Notes under the pieces: generated by a model
The model's database searches: none
Seen by the model: only the letters and a program-made list of their open reading frames with translations
What the model was told of the DNA's origin: nothing
Translations under genes and position numbers: made by a program
In this document: positions 49,769 through 58,618 of the stretch, one piece after another
Numbering within the stretch: position 1 is the first letter of the stretch
How the letters are laid out: each line of letters starts with the position of its first letter
DNA from: Arthrobacter sp. ISL-5
GTDB taxonomy: Bacteria > Actinomycetota > Actinomycetes > Actinomycetales > Micrococcaceae
Direction of reading: 5' to 3'
DNA: 64,000 nt
Assembly: GCF_018613835.1 (NCBI RefSeq)
Contig: NZ_JAGGPM010000014.1
Location: forward strand, 29,812-93,811

Positions 49769-50962
49769 TTAGACCACTACCCGTCGGTGTGTTTTCCGCT
49801 GAGCCTTGGCCTGCCATGCCGGGCTAAACCGTTCCACGAGCTGGCTGAGGCCTTTGACAGCCGGATCTTTCTTGGCTTCCTGCAGGACGGGTACGCCACG
49901 GTTGGTGGAGAACGCTACGGCGCGGGAACGCGGAACGCTGACATCCACAGGGGCACCAATGGTCGACTCGACATCCTGCACCGTTAGGCCGCATTTTGCG
50001 TCAGCCATGTTGAGCACAACGTGCCGACCTTCCGGCAGGATGTCCAACTGGCGGAGAATATCCAGGCCGGAACGGAGGCCGCGGACGCTGGGGATGTCCA
50101 TGGCACTCACCCATACCACGTCGGTGCATGCTTCCATGGCCGCGAGTCCTATCTCCGGCAGCCCTGGGGCCGTATCCACCACTACGTACTGGAACTCGTC
50201 CGCCAACTGCTCCAAGAGCCTTGTGATCTGTTCCGGGGTGATGTGGTCGGCCTCGACGGGGCTGATCGGCGCGCACAGGGCGTAAATGCTTGAGGCGTGG
50301 ACGGTGAGGAAGGCCTTAAGCACCAGCGTGTCCTGGCTTGCGGCCGGGGAGACAGCATCGGTGACCGTGTGTTCCGGATTCAGGTACAGCCCGGAGGCAA
50401 CGTCGCCGAACTGCAGGTCCAGGTCCACAATCACCACGCTCATCGGAGCTATCTTGCCTAGGCCGACGGCGATATTAGTCGCGATAGTGGTCTTGCCGAC
50501 GCCGCCTTTGGGGGAGAAGACACCGATCACTGTGCCTTTGGGGTTGCCCGCCTGATTGGGCTGCTCAACGCGGTGCCGGCTGGCAAACGACTGGCACGCA
50601 CGTTCAAGGAGTACGCGGAGCTGCGCCGGATCGGCTGACGGGCTCAGGATGTCCCGGACGCCTGCACGCATGGCATGCAGAATGAATTCGGGATCAGGCT
50701 CGCCGACGAGGAGAACCGTAAGGTCCGGCACCTGGACGTCAAGTACGGTCGCGAGGCGCAGGGCCTCGTCGATGGGAACGTCCGGACCCAAAATGAGTAC
50801 CTCAGGCTGTTCCTGGTTCAGCTGGGCGAAGAGGTCGTAGGGGCCGGCCGGCAGAACATTAGTGAAGAACGTCTGCACGCCGCCCTGCAGCCCGCCCGCA
50901 ACAGCCTGCCGCAAACGGCCGTCGAAGTCCGCGCTCGGAGTGATCAGGACGAAGCGGCTCAC
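49769..50962 (-). CDS. cpaE: Tad pilus localisation ATPase CpaE/TadZ (cluster 1)
   Basis: CpaE/TadZ proteins position the Tad machinery. The 397 residues have an atypical receiver-like N-terminal domain (1-125; EVLILGPDVP at the place of the phospho-acceptor, no clear aspartate switch) and a MinD/ParA-type ATPase domain with deviant Walker A KGGVGKTT (152-159), IVDLDLQFGDVASGL and VVVDTAPGLPEI. GTG start overlapping the cpaB stop (GTGA). Confidence 0.92.
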   Translation of the reverse strand: MSRFVLITPSADFDGRLRQAVAGGLQGGVQTFFTNVLPAGPYDLFAQLNQEQPEVLILGPDVPIDEALRLATVLDVQVPDLTVLLVGEPDPEFILHAMRAGVRDILSPSADPAQLRVLLERACQSFASRHRVEQPNQAGNPKGTVIGVFSPKGGVGKTTIATNIAVGLGKIAPMSVVIVDLDLQFGDVASGLYLNPEHTVTDAVSPAASQDTLVLKAFLTVHASSIYALCAPISPVEADHITPEQITRLLEQLADEFQYVVVDTAPGLPEIGLAAMEACTDVVWVSAMDIPSVRGLRSGLDILRQLDILPEGRHVVLNMADAKCGLTVQDVESTIGAPVDVSVPRSRAVAFSTNRGVPVLQEAKKDPAVKGLSQLVERFSPAWQAKAQRKTHRRVVV

Positions 50963-51735
50963 TTGTAGACCTCACTCCGCTGAATGATTCGGGGCCCACT
51001 GTCCTTGGCGTTGAGGGGCTCCTTGCTGAGCCAAATTTTCCCGAATTCTGTGGCGAACACGATCTTGGCCGCGTCCACGTCGCTGACCGCCACCGTCACC
51101 ATAAGGAGCCCAACCGGGAGCGTGGTGTCGCGCGGATCCGCGCTGCTTGCGCCGGGGGCGGCGGATGGCGTGGGTTGGGTGGTGGGCGTAGCCTCCGCTG
51201 TGCGCTGAACAGCGGTCACTAACGTCTTGCGGACCGTCAGCTTGGTAGTTTCGACGCCCGGCTTGTCCTCCAAAGCGCCCTTGTCGAGGGAAATGAAGAT
51301 GCCGACATGCTCACCGGCGGTCAGGCGACCGCCGACAACGCGATCGGGCTGGAGCTGGAACGTGACTTCCTGAAAGCCCGCGGGGACCTTCACCGCACCG
51401 TCGACTTTAAGCTCTTCGGGCGCAATGAGGCGTTCTTCGACGAGCTGCTCACCGGGCACCAGGCCCACAGCTGCAACCTTGCCCTTGGACTTTTCGAGTG
51501 ACTTTAGTGCGGAAGCTGCCACCGCAGATCCCGGCAGTCGTTCAGTAACCAGCGATGCACCCATCAATTCCACGGACGTGCCAGCCGGAATGGCTGTCTT
51601 CACAACAAGGACATCCACAGGGTCAAGGTTCTTGACGGCCCGCTGATCCGCGTCTTGGGCGTAGGAAACGACTAACATGGCTCCGACTATGGCCAGTACC
51701 ACCGCAGCCGCACCTGCCAATAACCGAGACTTCAC
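50959..51735 (-). CDS. cpaB: Tad pilus assembly protein CpaB/RcpC (cluster 1)
   Basis: The 258 residues begin with a membrane anchor (LLAGAAAVVLAIVGAMLVVS), followed by a SAF-type domain (VDVLVVKTAIPAGTSVELMG to GLVPGEQLVEERL, about residues 40-105) and an extracytoplasmic region with a Thr/Pro/Ala-rich stretch near 180-205. In diderms the family works with the secretin; in this monoderm it probably acts in the cell wall zone. Confidence 0.9.
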   Translation of the reverse strand: MKSRLLAGAAAVVLAIVGAMLVVSYAQDADQRAVKNLDPVDVLVVKTAIPAGTSVELMGASLVTERLPGSAVAASALKSLEKSKGKVAAVGLVPGEQLVEERLIAPEELKVDGAVKVPAGFQEVTFQLQPDRVVGGRLTAGEHVGIFISLDKGALEDKPGVETTKLTVRKTLVTAVQRTAEATPTTQPTPSAAPGASSADPRDTTLPVGLLMVTVAVSDVDAAKIVFATEFGKIWLSKEPLNAKDSGPRIIQRSEVYK

Positions 51736-51776
51736 GAACTGCTCCTGAGGGTTTGGAAATTCTGAACTGCATGGAA

Positions 51777-52805
51777 CTAACTGGTGAATTCGACGACGGT
51801 GTCGCCGTATGGGCTGACCGGCCCAAGCTTGTAGCCGTCAGCCAAAGAGACGTATTTGACGAACTTTCCCATAATGCCGCGGCAGTTGCCTTTGCACTCC
51901 AGGCTTTGGTCCGCCCCGGCAGGCGCATTGTTGTAGACCAGCGGAAGCCTGTCGGAGCCGCTGAATGCCCAGCCTTGGACGCTGAATGCGACGAAGGAGA
52001 TCAACTTGTAGGACGCTCCGGAGCCGGTGCCATTCACGTCTTCGTAAACGGGTAGGAGCACGATGACAGGCCTGCCGGCTCCCAGCTCAGCGGCCCATTT
52101 GTTCAGGACAGTATCGCAATTCGAAGGCCCGTCGTTGCCGGTTTCACTACCACTTTGGTTGACGGCGAGGTTCACCAATCCGCCGCACTGGCCGGAGCTT
52201 TGTGCCGTCCAAGCGAAGCCGCCGGGCACCGTCTTTCCCGCCGGCCCGAGGGGGCAGTCCGTGTTCGCGTCTGCCGAGTGGTTTTGGAGCAACTGGGCTG
52301 TGCCGTCAACCATTCCCGAGACTTGGCAAATCGAAAACGCAAGTGGGAACGGGGTGGTTCCTTCCACGGGGCTTCCCCATCGGACACTGGACGTGGCGTT
52401 GACCTCTGCGCTGGGGATGCCCAATACCCTCGCAAAGAACAGCGATACTGTGTTGGGTGCGCTTCCGTTTTCTTTTGCCCCGGTCGTAATCTGGACTGTG
52501 CGGTTGGGCTTGTCCAGCGCAATTGATTTCACATTGCTCAGACCATCCACGGCGTTCTTGTCGGCCAGGTCGGTAGCCATCGGAGATGTGACGGAGCATT
52601 CTGTATCAGCCTCGTTCTTGGCGCATTTCTGCGCCACCATCAATGCAGCGGCATCCGAACCACCCTGAAGCTGGGCTCGCTCGGAGTAAAGCCTCGCGAC
52701 GTCGATGGCTAGAGCGGCGAAGCCAAGCAATGCCACCATCAGGATGGCGACGATCACAGCGATTCCACCACGCTCACTGTCCGCATCCACCGCTAACCCC
52801 CGCAA
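51777..52805 (-). CDS. tadG: TadG-like pilus protein (cluster 1)
   Basis: The 342-residue protein has an N-terminal Tad-like helix after SERGGIA (VIVAILMVALLGFAALAIDV) followed by ARLYSERAQLQGGSDAAALM, the usual TadG/TadE signature, then a long extracytoplasmic region with at least six cysteines (for example CQVSG, CPLGP, CGG, CDTV, CKGNC). No von Willebrand A motif was seen. The TTG start overlaps the tadE end; the cluster-2 homologue overlaps its tadE in the same register, which favours TTG 52805 over GTG 52790. Confidence 0.85.
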   Translation of the reverse strand: MRGLAVDADSERGGIAVIVAILMVALLGFAALAIDVARLYSERAQLQGGSDAAALMVAQKCAKNEADTECSVTSPMATDLADKNAVDGLSNVKSIALDKPNRTVQITTGAKENGSAPNTVSLFFARVLGIPSAEVNATSSVRWGSPVEGTTPFPLAFSICQVSGMVDGTAQLLQNHSADANTDCPLGPAGKTVPGGFAWTAQSSGQCGGLVNLAVNQSGSETGNDGPSNCDTVLNKWAAELGAGRPVIVLLPVYEDVNGTGSGASYKLISFVAFSVQGWAFSGSDRLPLVYNNAPAGADQSLECKGNCRGIMGKFVKYVSLADGYKLGPVSPYGDTVVEFTS

Positions 52806-53167
52806 AGCATGGTTCCTTTTCCTGTCATGGCAAAGGGGCCAGCGATGCCGGTCATTGTGCTTAGTGAGTAGCTGATGGTCACGGTCATCTGGGAGCCGAC
52901 CACACAGCTTGCGGCACCAAACGTGACGTTTCCGTCCGCCAAGGGCGGATTGAGGGGGCCCGCCGCGTTCTTGGCCGCGGTCCTTGCATCGCTCTGGCTA
53001 TTGTTGATGGCCATTACGCGGACGCCTTCGCGGGCGGCGTTTGTCAGGGAGGCCTGCGCGTTATACGCCCGACCGAACTCCATAATGCCGAGCAACAGCA
53101 TGACGAGCACGGGGGCCAGCAACGCGAACTCAACAGCCACGGCGCCGCGCTCGGATGCCTTGGCCAT
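52793..53167 (-). CDS. tadE: TadE-like pseudopilin (cluster 1)
   Basis: The start is ATG 53167 (MAKASERGAVAVEFALLAPV); the frame extends upstream without a start signal. The 124 residues carry a prepilin-like processing site G/AVAVEF with glutamate at +5, a single helix and LGIMEFGRAYNAQASLTNAA, the TadE signature. Two cysteines lie in the exported part. The minor pilin is probably processed by the same peptidase as the Flp pilins. Confidence 0.88.
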   Translation of the reverse strand: MAKASERGAVAVEFALLAPVLVMLLLGIMEFGRAYNAQASLTNAAREGVRVMAINNSQSDARTAAKNAAGPLNPPLADGNVTFGAASCVVGSQMTVTISYSLSTMTGIAGPFAMTGKGTMLCGG

Positions 53168-53225
53168 TCGATGCCTTTCGTCGGGCAGACGCACTGAAGC
53201 GTCGAAACAGACTGGTGAAAGCGAA

Positions 53226-53262
53226 GCCGGGTAGCGATGGCTTAGCCAAATCGCTACCCGGC
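53226..53262 (-). terminator. Hairpin between the pilin gene and tadE (cluster 1)
   Basis: GCCGGGTAGCGAT and ATCGCTACCCGGC form a perfect 13-bp stem with an 11-base loop, between flp2 and tadE. There is no T tract on the minus-strand side, so it is more likely a 3'-end stabiliser or partial attenuator than a full terminator. Confidence 0.6.
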
Positions 53263-53274
53263 CTGGCATCGGGC

Positions 53275-53511
53275 CTACTTGGAGCAGGTCGCCGCGGTGC
53301 CCGCTGGTGCGCCGGCGGCAACTGCCATGGTGCCGCCCTTAACGCTGCACGCAACACTGTCAAACGTGGACGTCAGGTTGCCACCGAGAGTCGTGACGGC
53401 GACGATGATGACAACGGCAATGAGGGCGACCATGATGCCGTATTCAACTGCGGTCGCGCCTTTCTCGCCGCGGCGGGCACGGGCTGCGGTGTTTGAAAGG
53501 AAAGCAAGCAT
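53275..53511 (-). CDS. flp: Flp-family pilin 2 (cluster 1)
   Basis: The start is ATG 53511 with CAGGAG upstream; 49 residues of open frame before it are not translated. The 78-residue prepilin has a basic leader, cleavage site EKG/ATAVEYG with glutamate at +5 of the mature protein, and a 20-residue hydrophobic helix. The tail contains cysteines 55 and 76. It differs from pilin 1 at only seven positions (residues 5, 8, 12, 15, 47, 48, 52). Confidence 0.92.
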   Translation of the reverse strand: MLAFLSNTAARARRGEKGATAVEYGIMVALIAVVIIVAVTTLGGNLTSTFDSVACSVKGGTMAVAAGAPAGTAATCSK

Positions 53512-53578
53512 TTTGATACTCCTGAGCGAATGGAAGTGGAGCCGGCTCGCATGGAATACTTGCCCGGCTTTATGAGTG

Positions 53579-53815
53579 CTACTTGGAGCAGGTTGCTGCG
53601 GTGCCGGCCGGCGCGCCGGCGGCAACTGCCATGGTGCCGCCCTTGACGCTGCATGCAACGCCGTCGAAAGTGGTCTTCAGGTTGCCACCCAGAGTAGTGA
53701 CGGCGACGATGATGACTACGGCGATGAGGGCGACCATGATGCCGTATTCGACGGCGGTGGCGCCCTTCTCGTCGCGGCGGACACGAGCTGCGGCGTTTGA
53801 GAAGAAAGCAAGCAT
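53579..53815 (-). CDS. flp: Flp-family pilin 1 (cluster 1)
   Basis: A 78-residue Flp prepilin: leader MLAFFSNAAARVRRDEKG, cleavage before ATAVEYG, helix IMVALIAVVIIVAVTTLG, then a tail with Cys55 and Cys76 (VACSVKGG...ATCSK). The Cys-flanked tail of about 25 residues is unusual for Flp pilins. CAGGAG precedes the ATG. It is the first gene of cluster 1 and probably the major pilin together with flp2. Confidence 0.93.
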   Translation of the reverse strand: MLAFFSNAAARVRRDEKGATAVEYGIMVALIAVVIIVAVTTLGGNLKTTFDGVACSVKGGTMAVAAGAPAGTAATCSK

Positions 53816-54010
53816 TTTGGGACTCCTGAGCGAGTGAAGGGAAGCTGGCCCTACACCAGCTCTGTAAAAAAGTTAGCAACGTAAAACGCCCAGGGTTACG
53901 GATCTTGCACCATCCTGTGCCAACCCTGACCAACCTGCGCGTTTCCTGCGTTACCGCTGTGCCAACCTTGCATTTTGTGGGCAATTCGCAAGATGCGCGG
54001 GCGCACAAAG
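53816..54010 (-). promoter_or_regulatory. Upstream region of Tad cluster 1 with paired direct repeats
   Basis: No gene is supported here. CTGTGCCAACC (plus-strand reading) occurs at 53915-53925 and 53957-53967, exactly 42 bp apart, with a related CCAACCTG at 53930-53937. Four turns of DNA between the copies suggests binding of one regulator on one face of the helix, about 100-150 bases upstream of the first pilin start. Confidence 0.45.
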
Positions 54011-54043
54011 GGACCCCCTCGGCTCTGGGTACCGAGGGGGTCC
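54011..54043 (-). terminator. Hairpin terminating Tad cluster 2
   Basis: GGACCCCCTCGG and CCGAGGGGGTCC form a perfect 12-bp stem around a nine-base loop, 88 bases past the tadC stop of cluster 2. The minus-strand side continues CTTTGTG, a weak T tract. Confidence 0.7.
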
Positions 54044-54130
54044 GGTCTTTGAGGCTCACTCACTGAATTGGAAAATGAGCGGCCAGGAGGATTCCAGTCA
54101 CGGTGTAACGGTGAACTGGCCGGGAAAGCG

Positions 54131-55027
54131 CTAGAACGCTCCCATATAGTTGTCCATGACATTGATAACGGCTGGACCAATGATGACGGTGAAGAGGACT
54201 GGAAGGATGCATAACATCAACGGAAAAAGCACTTTAACCGGTAGCTTCATTGCCTTCTCTTCGGCGCGCTGACGTCGCCGAACGCGCATCTGTTTGGCTT
54301 GCGTGCGCAGGACTGCCGCAATTGCGATTCCGTAGGTGTCGGCCTGAACGACTGAACGGACGAAACTCCTAAGCTCAGGGGAGTCCACCCTTTCTGCCAT
54401 CGCCAGGTAGGCGTCTTTGCGGCTGCGGCCGACCTGCATGTCCTGCAAGGCTCGTCCAAGTTCCGCTGCAAGTGGACCCTGACCGTTTGAGCTTGCACGG
54501 GCCATCGCCGATTCGAAGCCAAGGCCGGCCTCCACGGAGATCAGCATTTGGTCCAGGGTGTTGGGGAGCTCCAGTGCAATTGCCTTTTGACGTTCAGCAC
54601 CCCTGCCGTGAACGATGATGTCCGGCGCAAAATAGGCCAGGGCCGTCAGGAACACCGCCAGCAGCATGCTCGGCGCGGACTGGGAACGGACCAGCACCAG
54701 TAGGGAAAGTAGGGCCACGACCAGCGCCGCCGCGGGCTTAACCACCAGGAGCCGCTCCAAGGGAAGACTCGCGGGACGGCCTGCCCTCGCAAGAAGCTTG
54801 TCTAGCCATCCTGCATACCCCTTAGGCGTGAGTCGGCGGCCGGCGGCGGCCAGGGAAGGGCGTGCAGCAGTGGCTGCCGCGGAGGCCGTCGCGACGCTCT
54901 TAACGACGCGTCCCAGGTTGCCTTGTACGGCGGCCAGTCCCCGCCGGTCCACAGCTATTAGGGCCCAGACCATATAGGTGACGGGCGCGATGATGAGACC
55001 GATGATCAGCCAAGCTATGGGATCCAT
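54131..55027 (-). CDS. tadC: Tad pilus inner-membrane protein TadC (cluster 2)
   Basis: The 298-residue protein has an N-terminal helix, an Ala-rich cytoplasmic stretch (about 45-65), a helix pair near 105-140, and the T2SSF segments ALELPNTLDQMLISVEAGLG and LQDMQVGRSRKDAYLAMAER, then a C-terminal helix. It is the paralogue of the gene at 46322-47206 and the last gene of cluster 2. Confidence 0.93.
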   Translation of the reverse strand: MDPIAWLIIGLIIAPVTYMVWALIAVDRRGLAAVQGNLGRVVKSVATASAAATAARPSLAAAGRRLTPKGYAGWLDKLLARAGRPASLPLERLLVVKPAAALVVALLSLLVLVRSQSAPSMLLAVFLTALAYFAPDIIVHGRGAERQKAIALELPNTLDQMLISVEAGLGFESAMARASSNGQGPLAAELGRALQDMQVGRSRKDAYLAMAERVDSPELRSFVRSVVQADTYGIAIAAVLRTQAKQMRVRRRQRAEEKAMKLPVKVLFPLMLCILPVLFTVIIGPAVINVMDNYMGAF

Positions 55028-55038
55028 GGGTATTCTCC

Positions 55039-55983
55039 TTAGAACTTAATCTTGACGACACGGCTGAGCCAGAAGGCGCCGACGGCCAGCTCTATGACTG
55101 CGCTGGCAATCATTCCCCAGCCGAGGAGGCTGCCGTACAGTGTGCCGATGTATGAGGGACTGGCGAAGCTGAGGTAAATAAACATGCCCACAGGCAACGC
55201 GATCAGGATGTAGGCGGACAACCTGCCCTCAGCACTAAGCGCTTGCACCTGTCCCTTGATTTCGGCGCGTTCACGAATGGTTTCCCCCACGTGGTCAAGG
55301 ACGTCGGCCAAGTCGCCGCCGACTTCCCGATGGATTTCGATCGCTTGAGAAGTCCAGTCAAAGTCTTCGCTCTTGAGGCGGAGCGCAGCATCCGCCATCG
55401 AATCCCTGAGGTCCCTGCCGAGCCGTGTCTCGGTGACGATTCGGGCGAATTCCTCGGACGTAGGGGCTTCCGCCTCCTGGGCCACTGCATCCACGGACCT
55501 CAACAGACTGTGCCCTGCGCGCAGGCCGCCAGCCAGCATTTGCAGGGTTTCCCCGAGCTGGGATGCGAACTTTGCACGCCGGCGGGCAGTGAGGAATGCC
55601 AACCACAACGATGCGGCAACTGGGGTAAAGGCCAGCAAAAGCAACCCCAGGATAATTCCTCCGAGTATGAAACCCACGAGTCCGACGGTCACAGCAGCAC
55701 AGGTAACAGCCAGGATGAAGTCGCCTTGCTTGAGACGCAAACCGGCTTGTTCCAAGGAATCCTGCGTGCCGAATTTGGCATTCTTTCCGACGCCGCGGTC
55801 GATAAATGAAACCGCGCTGTTTGTGACTTGAGTCAAAAGGGATTTCTTATCAACGGCTTCCGGCCTTCGCCGGGAAAGCGGAATCGCAGACCCGGGGCGC
55901 AGCACCAATAAGAGTCCAATCGTGAGGGCAGCAAAGCAGAGACCAACGCCGAAGGCCAAAAAGAGAGGACTTGTGGCATTCAT
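55039..55983 (-). CDS. tadB: Tad pilus inner-membrane protein TadB (cluster 2)
   Basis: The 314 residues show an N-terminal helix, a central helix pair (about 90-130), the T2SSF segments QLGETLQMLAGGLRAGHSLL and DWTSQAIEIHREVGGDLADV, and two C-terminal helices. ATG overlaps the cpaF stop (ATGA), so translation is coupled. Confidence 0.93.
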   Translation of the reverse strand: MNATSPLFLAFGVGLCFAALTIGLLLVLRPGSAIPLSRRRPEAVDKKSLLTQVTNSAVSFIDRGVGKNAKFGTQDSLEQAGLRLKQGDFILAVTCAAVTVGLVGFILGGIILGLLLLAFTPVAASLWLAFLTARRRAKFASQLGETLQMLAGGLRAGHSLLRSVDAVAQEAEAPTSEEFARIVTETRLGRDLRDSMADAALRLKSEDFDWTSQAIEIHREVGGDLADVLDHVGETIRERAEIKGQVQALSAEGRLSAYILIALPVGMFIYLSFASPSYIGTLYGSLLGWGMIASAVIELAVGAFWLSRVVKIKF

Positions 55984-57425
55984 CGGTATCCGCCTCCCAT
56001 GGGCATTGCCCCAAAAACGGCCGGCGAGATCGCTATGCCCATGTCAGCAAAATGGTCGACAAACCGGGGCCGGACTCCCGTGGGAATGGGCTGGCCGAGG
56101 AATCGCCCGTTCGCGTCGACGCCCGCACTGTAGTCAAAGGCAAAGGCGTCCTGGAGCGTAACGATGTCACCCTCCATTCCCTGGACTTCAGTGATGTTGG
56201 TTACTCGACGTGTGCCGTCGCGCAGGCGGGAAATATGCACGATAAGGTTCACGGCCGAAGCGATCTGCTCACGGATTGCGCGCAAGGGGAGGTCCATGCC
56301 GGCCATGAGGACCAGTGTTTCCAGGCGGGCAATGGCATCCCGTGGGGAGTTCGCGTGGACCGTCGAGATAGAACCATCATGGCCGGTATTCATAGCCTGC
56401 AGCATGTCGAGGGATTCGCCGCCCCGGACTTCGCCGATCACGATTCTGTCGGGCCGCATGCGGAGGGAGTTCCGAACAAGGTCCCGGATGCTCACTTCGC
56501 CTTTGCCTTCGATGTTGCGCGGCCTGCTCTCCAGCCGGACGACGTGCTCCTGCTGGAGCTGGAGTTCAACGGCGTCCTCGATGGTGACGATTCGTTCGTC
56601 AGAAGGCAGGAAGGAAGACAGCACATTCAGCAGGGTGGTCTTACCTGTGCCGGTTCCGCCGGACACAATGATGTTCAGGCGGGCCGTGACGCAGGCGTGG
56701 AGCAGTTCGGCCATTCCGGGTGACATTGTGCCGAATTCGATCAGGTTGTTGACGTTGAGCGGTACCTGCCCGAACTTCCGGATGGTCAGCGTGGATCCGC
56801 TGACTGCAAGAGGCGGGATGATGGCATTGACGCGGGAGCCATCGGCCAGCCTGGCGTCCACGAGAGGTGATGACTCGTCGATACGGCGGCCGACACGGGT
56901 CACGATACGCTCGATGATCCGACGCAGATGCTCTTCGGAGCTGAACTTGGCGGTGGTCAGCATCAGCTTGCCGCCGCGCTCCACGTACACGCTGTCCGGC
57001 CCGTTGACCATGACCTCCGTCACGGAAGGGTCATCCAGGAAGCGCTGTAGGGGACCGTGACCCAGGACGTCGTCCATGATTTCCTGGATGAGGCGCTGGC
57101 GCTCACCGGGTGAAAGGGGAATGTCGTCTTCCTCGATCACGGCGCGAAGCTCGTCCTTGACGTACGCGGTGAGTTCCGCTTCATCAAGTGAAGCGTCGCT
57201 GATGCGGTTGCCAAGCCGCTCGTAGAGTGCTGCGGCGGCTCTCTCCTTGACCGCACCAAGAGCGTCGCTGGATTCCGCCGCGTTGGCTCTTGCTTCCTCG
57301 ACGCCGGAGGCCGGCGCTCCGAACGGAGCTCCAGGCCCGCCCCATTGGCTTGTCACAACCGGTTCCGGCGGAGTTTCCAGATTTTCGTGTCCTCGAACAA
57401 CATTGAGACGCTTGGACAAATTCAC
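55980..57425 (-). CDS. cpaF: Tad pilus ATPase CpaF/TadA (cluster 2)
   Basis: The 481-residue ATPase has Walker A GGTGTGKTT (about 256-264), IVTIEDAVELQLQQEHVVRL, RIVIGEVRGGESLDMLQAMN and STVHANSPRDAIARLETLVL. Its core is very similar to that of cluster 1, but the N-terminal region is only about 55 residues long. GTG start overlapping the cpaE stop. Confidence 0.95.
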   Translation of the reverse strand: MNLSKRLNVVRGHENLETPPEPVVTSQWGGPGAPFGAPASGVEEARANAAESSDALGAVKERAAAALYERLGNRISDASLDEAELTAYVKDELRAVIEEDDIPLSPGERQRLIQEIMDDVLGHGPLQRFLDDPSVTEVMVNGPDSVYVERGGKLMLTTAKFSSEEHLRRIIERIVTRVGRRIDESSPLVDARLADGSRVNAIIPPLAVSGSTLTIRKFGQVPLNVNNLIEFGTMSPGMAELLHACVTARLNIIVSGGTGTGKTTLLNVLSSFLPSDERIVTIEDAVELQLQQEHVVRLESRPRNIEGKGEVSIRDLVRNSLRMRPDRIVIGEVRGGESLDMLQAMNTGHDGSISTVHANSPRDAIARLETLVLMAGMDLPLRAIREQIASAVNLIVHISRLRDGTRRVTNITEVQGMEGDIVTLQDAFAFDYSAGVDANGRFLGQPIPTGVRPRFVDHFADMGIAISPAVFGAMPMGGGYR

Positions 57426-58618
57426 GACACTACCGCCCTTCGGTGGAGTTTCTTGTGTGGTCTTGCTTCCCAGCTTGGCCCCAGCCGGTCAACAAGTTGC
57501 CGGAGGCCTTTCGTGGCTTGGTCCCTCGATCCGTCCTGGAGTAAGGGGATGCCCTTGTTTGTGGAGAAGGGGACTGTCCGCGACCGTGGCAGGACGACGT
57601 CAACGGGGCAGCCGATGGTGGCTTCAACGTCCTGCAACGAAAGCCCGCTTCTTCGGTCCGCGAAGTTAAGGACAACATGACGGTGTTGAGGCAGCAGATC
57701 GAGTTCCTTGAGAATGCGGAGGCCAGTCCGCAACCCCCTGATGCTCGGGATGTCCATTCCACAGACCCAAACGGCATCAGTGGCGGTTTCCAAAGTGGCC
57801 AGAACGTGCTCGCCGAGACCCGGCGCAGTGTCCACAACGACGTACTCGAATTCGCTGGTTAGCTGGCTTAGCAATTGCGTGATGTCGCCGCCCGAAATAC
57901 GGTCAATGTCGGCCGGATCATGCGGGGCGCACAGGGCGTAGAGTCCGGCAGGGTGCACCGTCAAATACGATTTAAGCACCATGGTGTCGTGCGCTGCTGC
58001 TCCGGTCACAGCCTCCGAGATGGTTCTTTCCGGGGCAAGCATGAGCCCCGAGGCCACGTCTCCGAATTGCAGATCAAGGTCGACTACTACAACTGCCATC
58101 GGCTTGTCCTTTGCCAAGCCCACGGCAATGTTGGTTGCGACCGTGGTCTTGCCTACCCCGCCCTTGGGCGACATGACGGCGATGACGCGGCCGCCCTGTC
58201 GTTGCCCCTCTACCGAATTGCCCAGTCCCCGACGGCGACCGGCCGATGCCAGGCTCGCCCGTTCAAGCAGGATCCTGATGGTGTCGACGTCCGCTTGGGG
58301 ATCAAGAAGATCACGTATCCCTGCCCGCATCGCCGGCAGGGCGAGCTGCGCATCCGCGGACGCAACGAGGACCACGCTGATCTCCGGATATTGGAGATCA
58401 AAGAGACTGGCCAGTCTGAACGCATCATTGGGAGGGAGGCCAGGACCCAGAAGCAAGACTTCGGCTGGGTCGCCGGTCAACAGGCGAAGGATGTCATCAG
58501 GCCCGGGAGGCAGATAATCAGCCTGGATAGCATGCAAGGTACCGTGGACACCTGCCGTTGCCAGCCTGACGCGGCGTTCGAAATCTGTATCGGATGTGAT
58601 CAGAACGAAGCGGCTCAT
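57422..58618 (-). CDS. cpaE: Tad pilus localisation ATPase CpaE/TadZ (cluster 2)
   Basis: The 398 residues have a degenerate receiver-like N-terminal domain (EVLLLGPGLPPND where the phospho-acceptor would be) and a ParA-type ATPase domain with KGGVGKTT (152-159), VVDLDLQFGDVASGL and VVVDTAPGLGEH. The start overlaps the cpaB stop. It is the paralogue of the gene at 49769-50962. Confidence 0.92.
   Translation of the reverse strand: MSRFVLITSDTDFERRVRLATAGVHGTLHAIQADYLPPGPDDILRLLTGDPAEVLLLGPGLPPNDAFRLASLFDLQYPEISVVLVASADAQLALPAMRAGIRDLLDPQADVDTIRILLERASLASAGRRRGLGNSVEGQRQGGRVIAVMSPKGGVGKTTVATNIAVGLAKDKPMAVVVVDLDLQFGDVASGLMLAPERTISEAVTGAAAHDTMVLKSYLTVHPAGLYALCAPHDPADIDRISGGDITQLLSQLTSEFEYVVVDTAPGLGEHVLATLETATDAVWVCGMDIPSIRGLRTGLRILKELDLLPQHRHVVLNFADRRSGLSLQDVEATIGCPVDVVLPRSRTVPFSTNKGIPLLQDGSRDQATKGLRQLVDRLGPSWEARPHKKLHRRAVVS

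Noticed and set aside
53275..53815. flp1 and flp2 as an assembly duplication
   Set aside because: They differ at seven residues and have different flanks, so they are true paralogues.
53903..53925. A sequence resembling a sigma-54 -24/-12 promoter upstream of the pilin genes (TTGGCACAGGATGGTGCA on the minus strand)
   Set aside because: The GG to GC spacing is one base too long, and actinobacteria of this type are not known to have sigma-54. It is better explained by the 42-bp spaced direct repeat.
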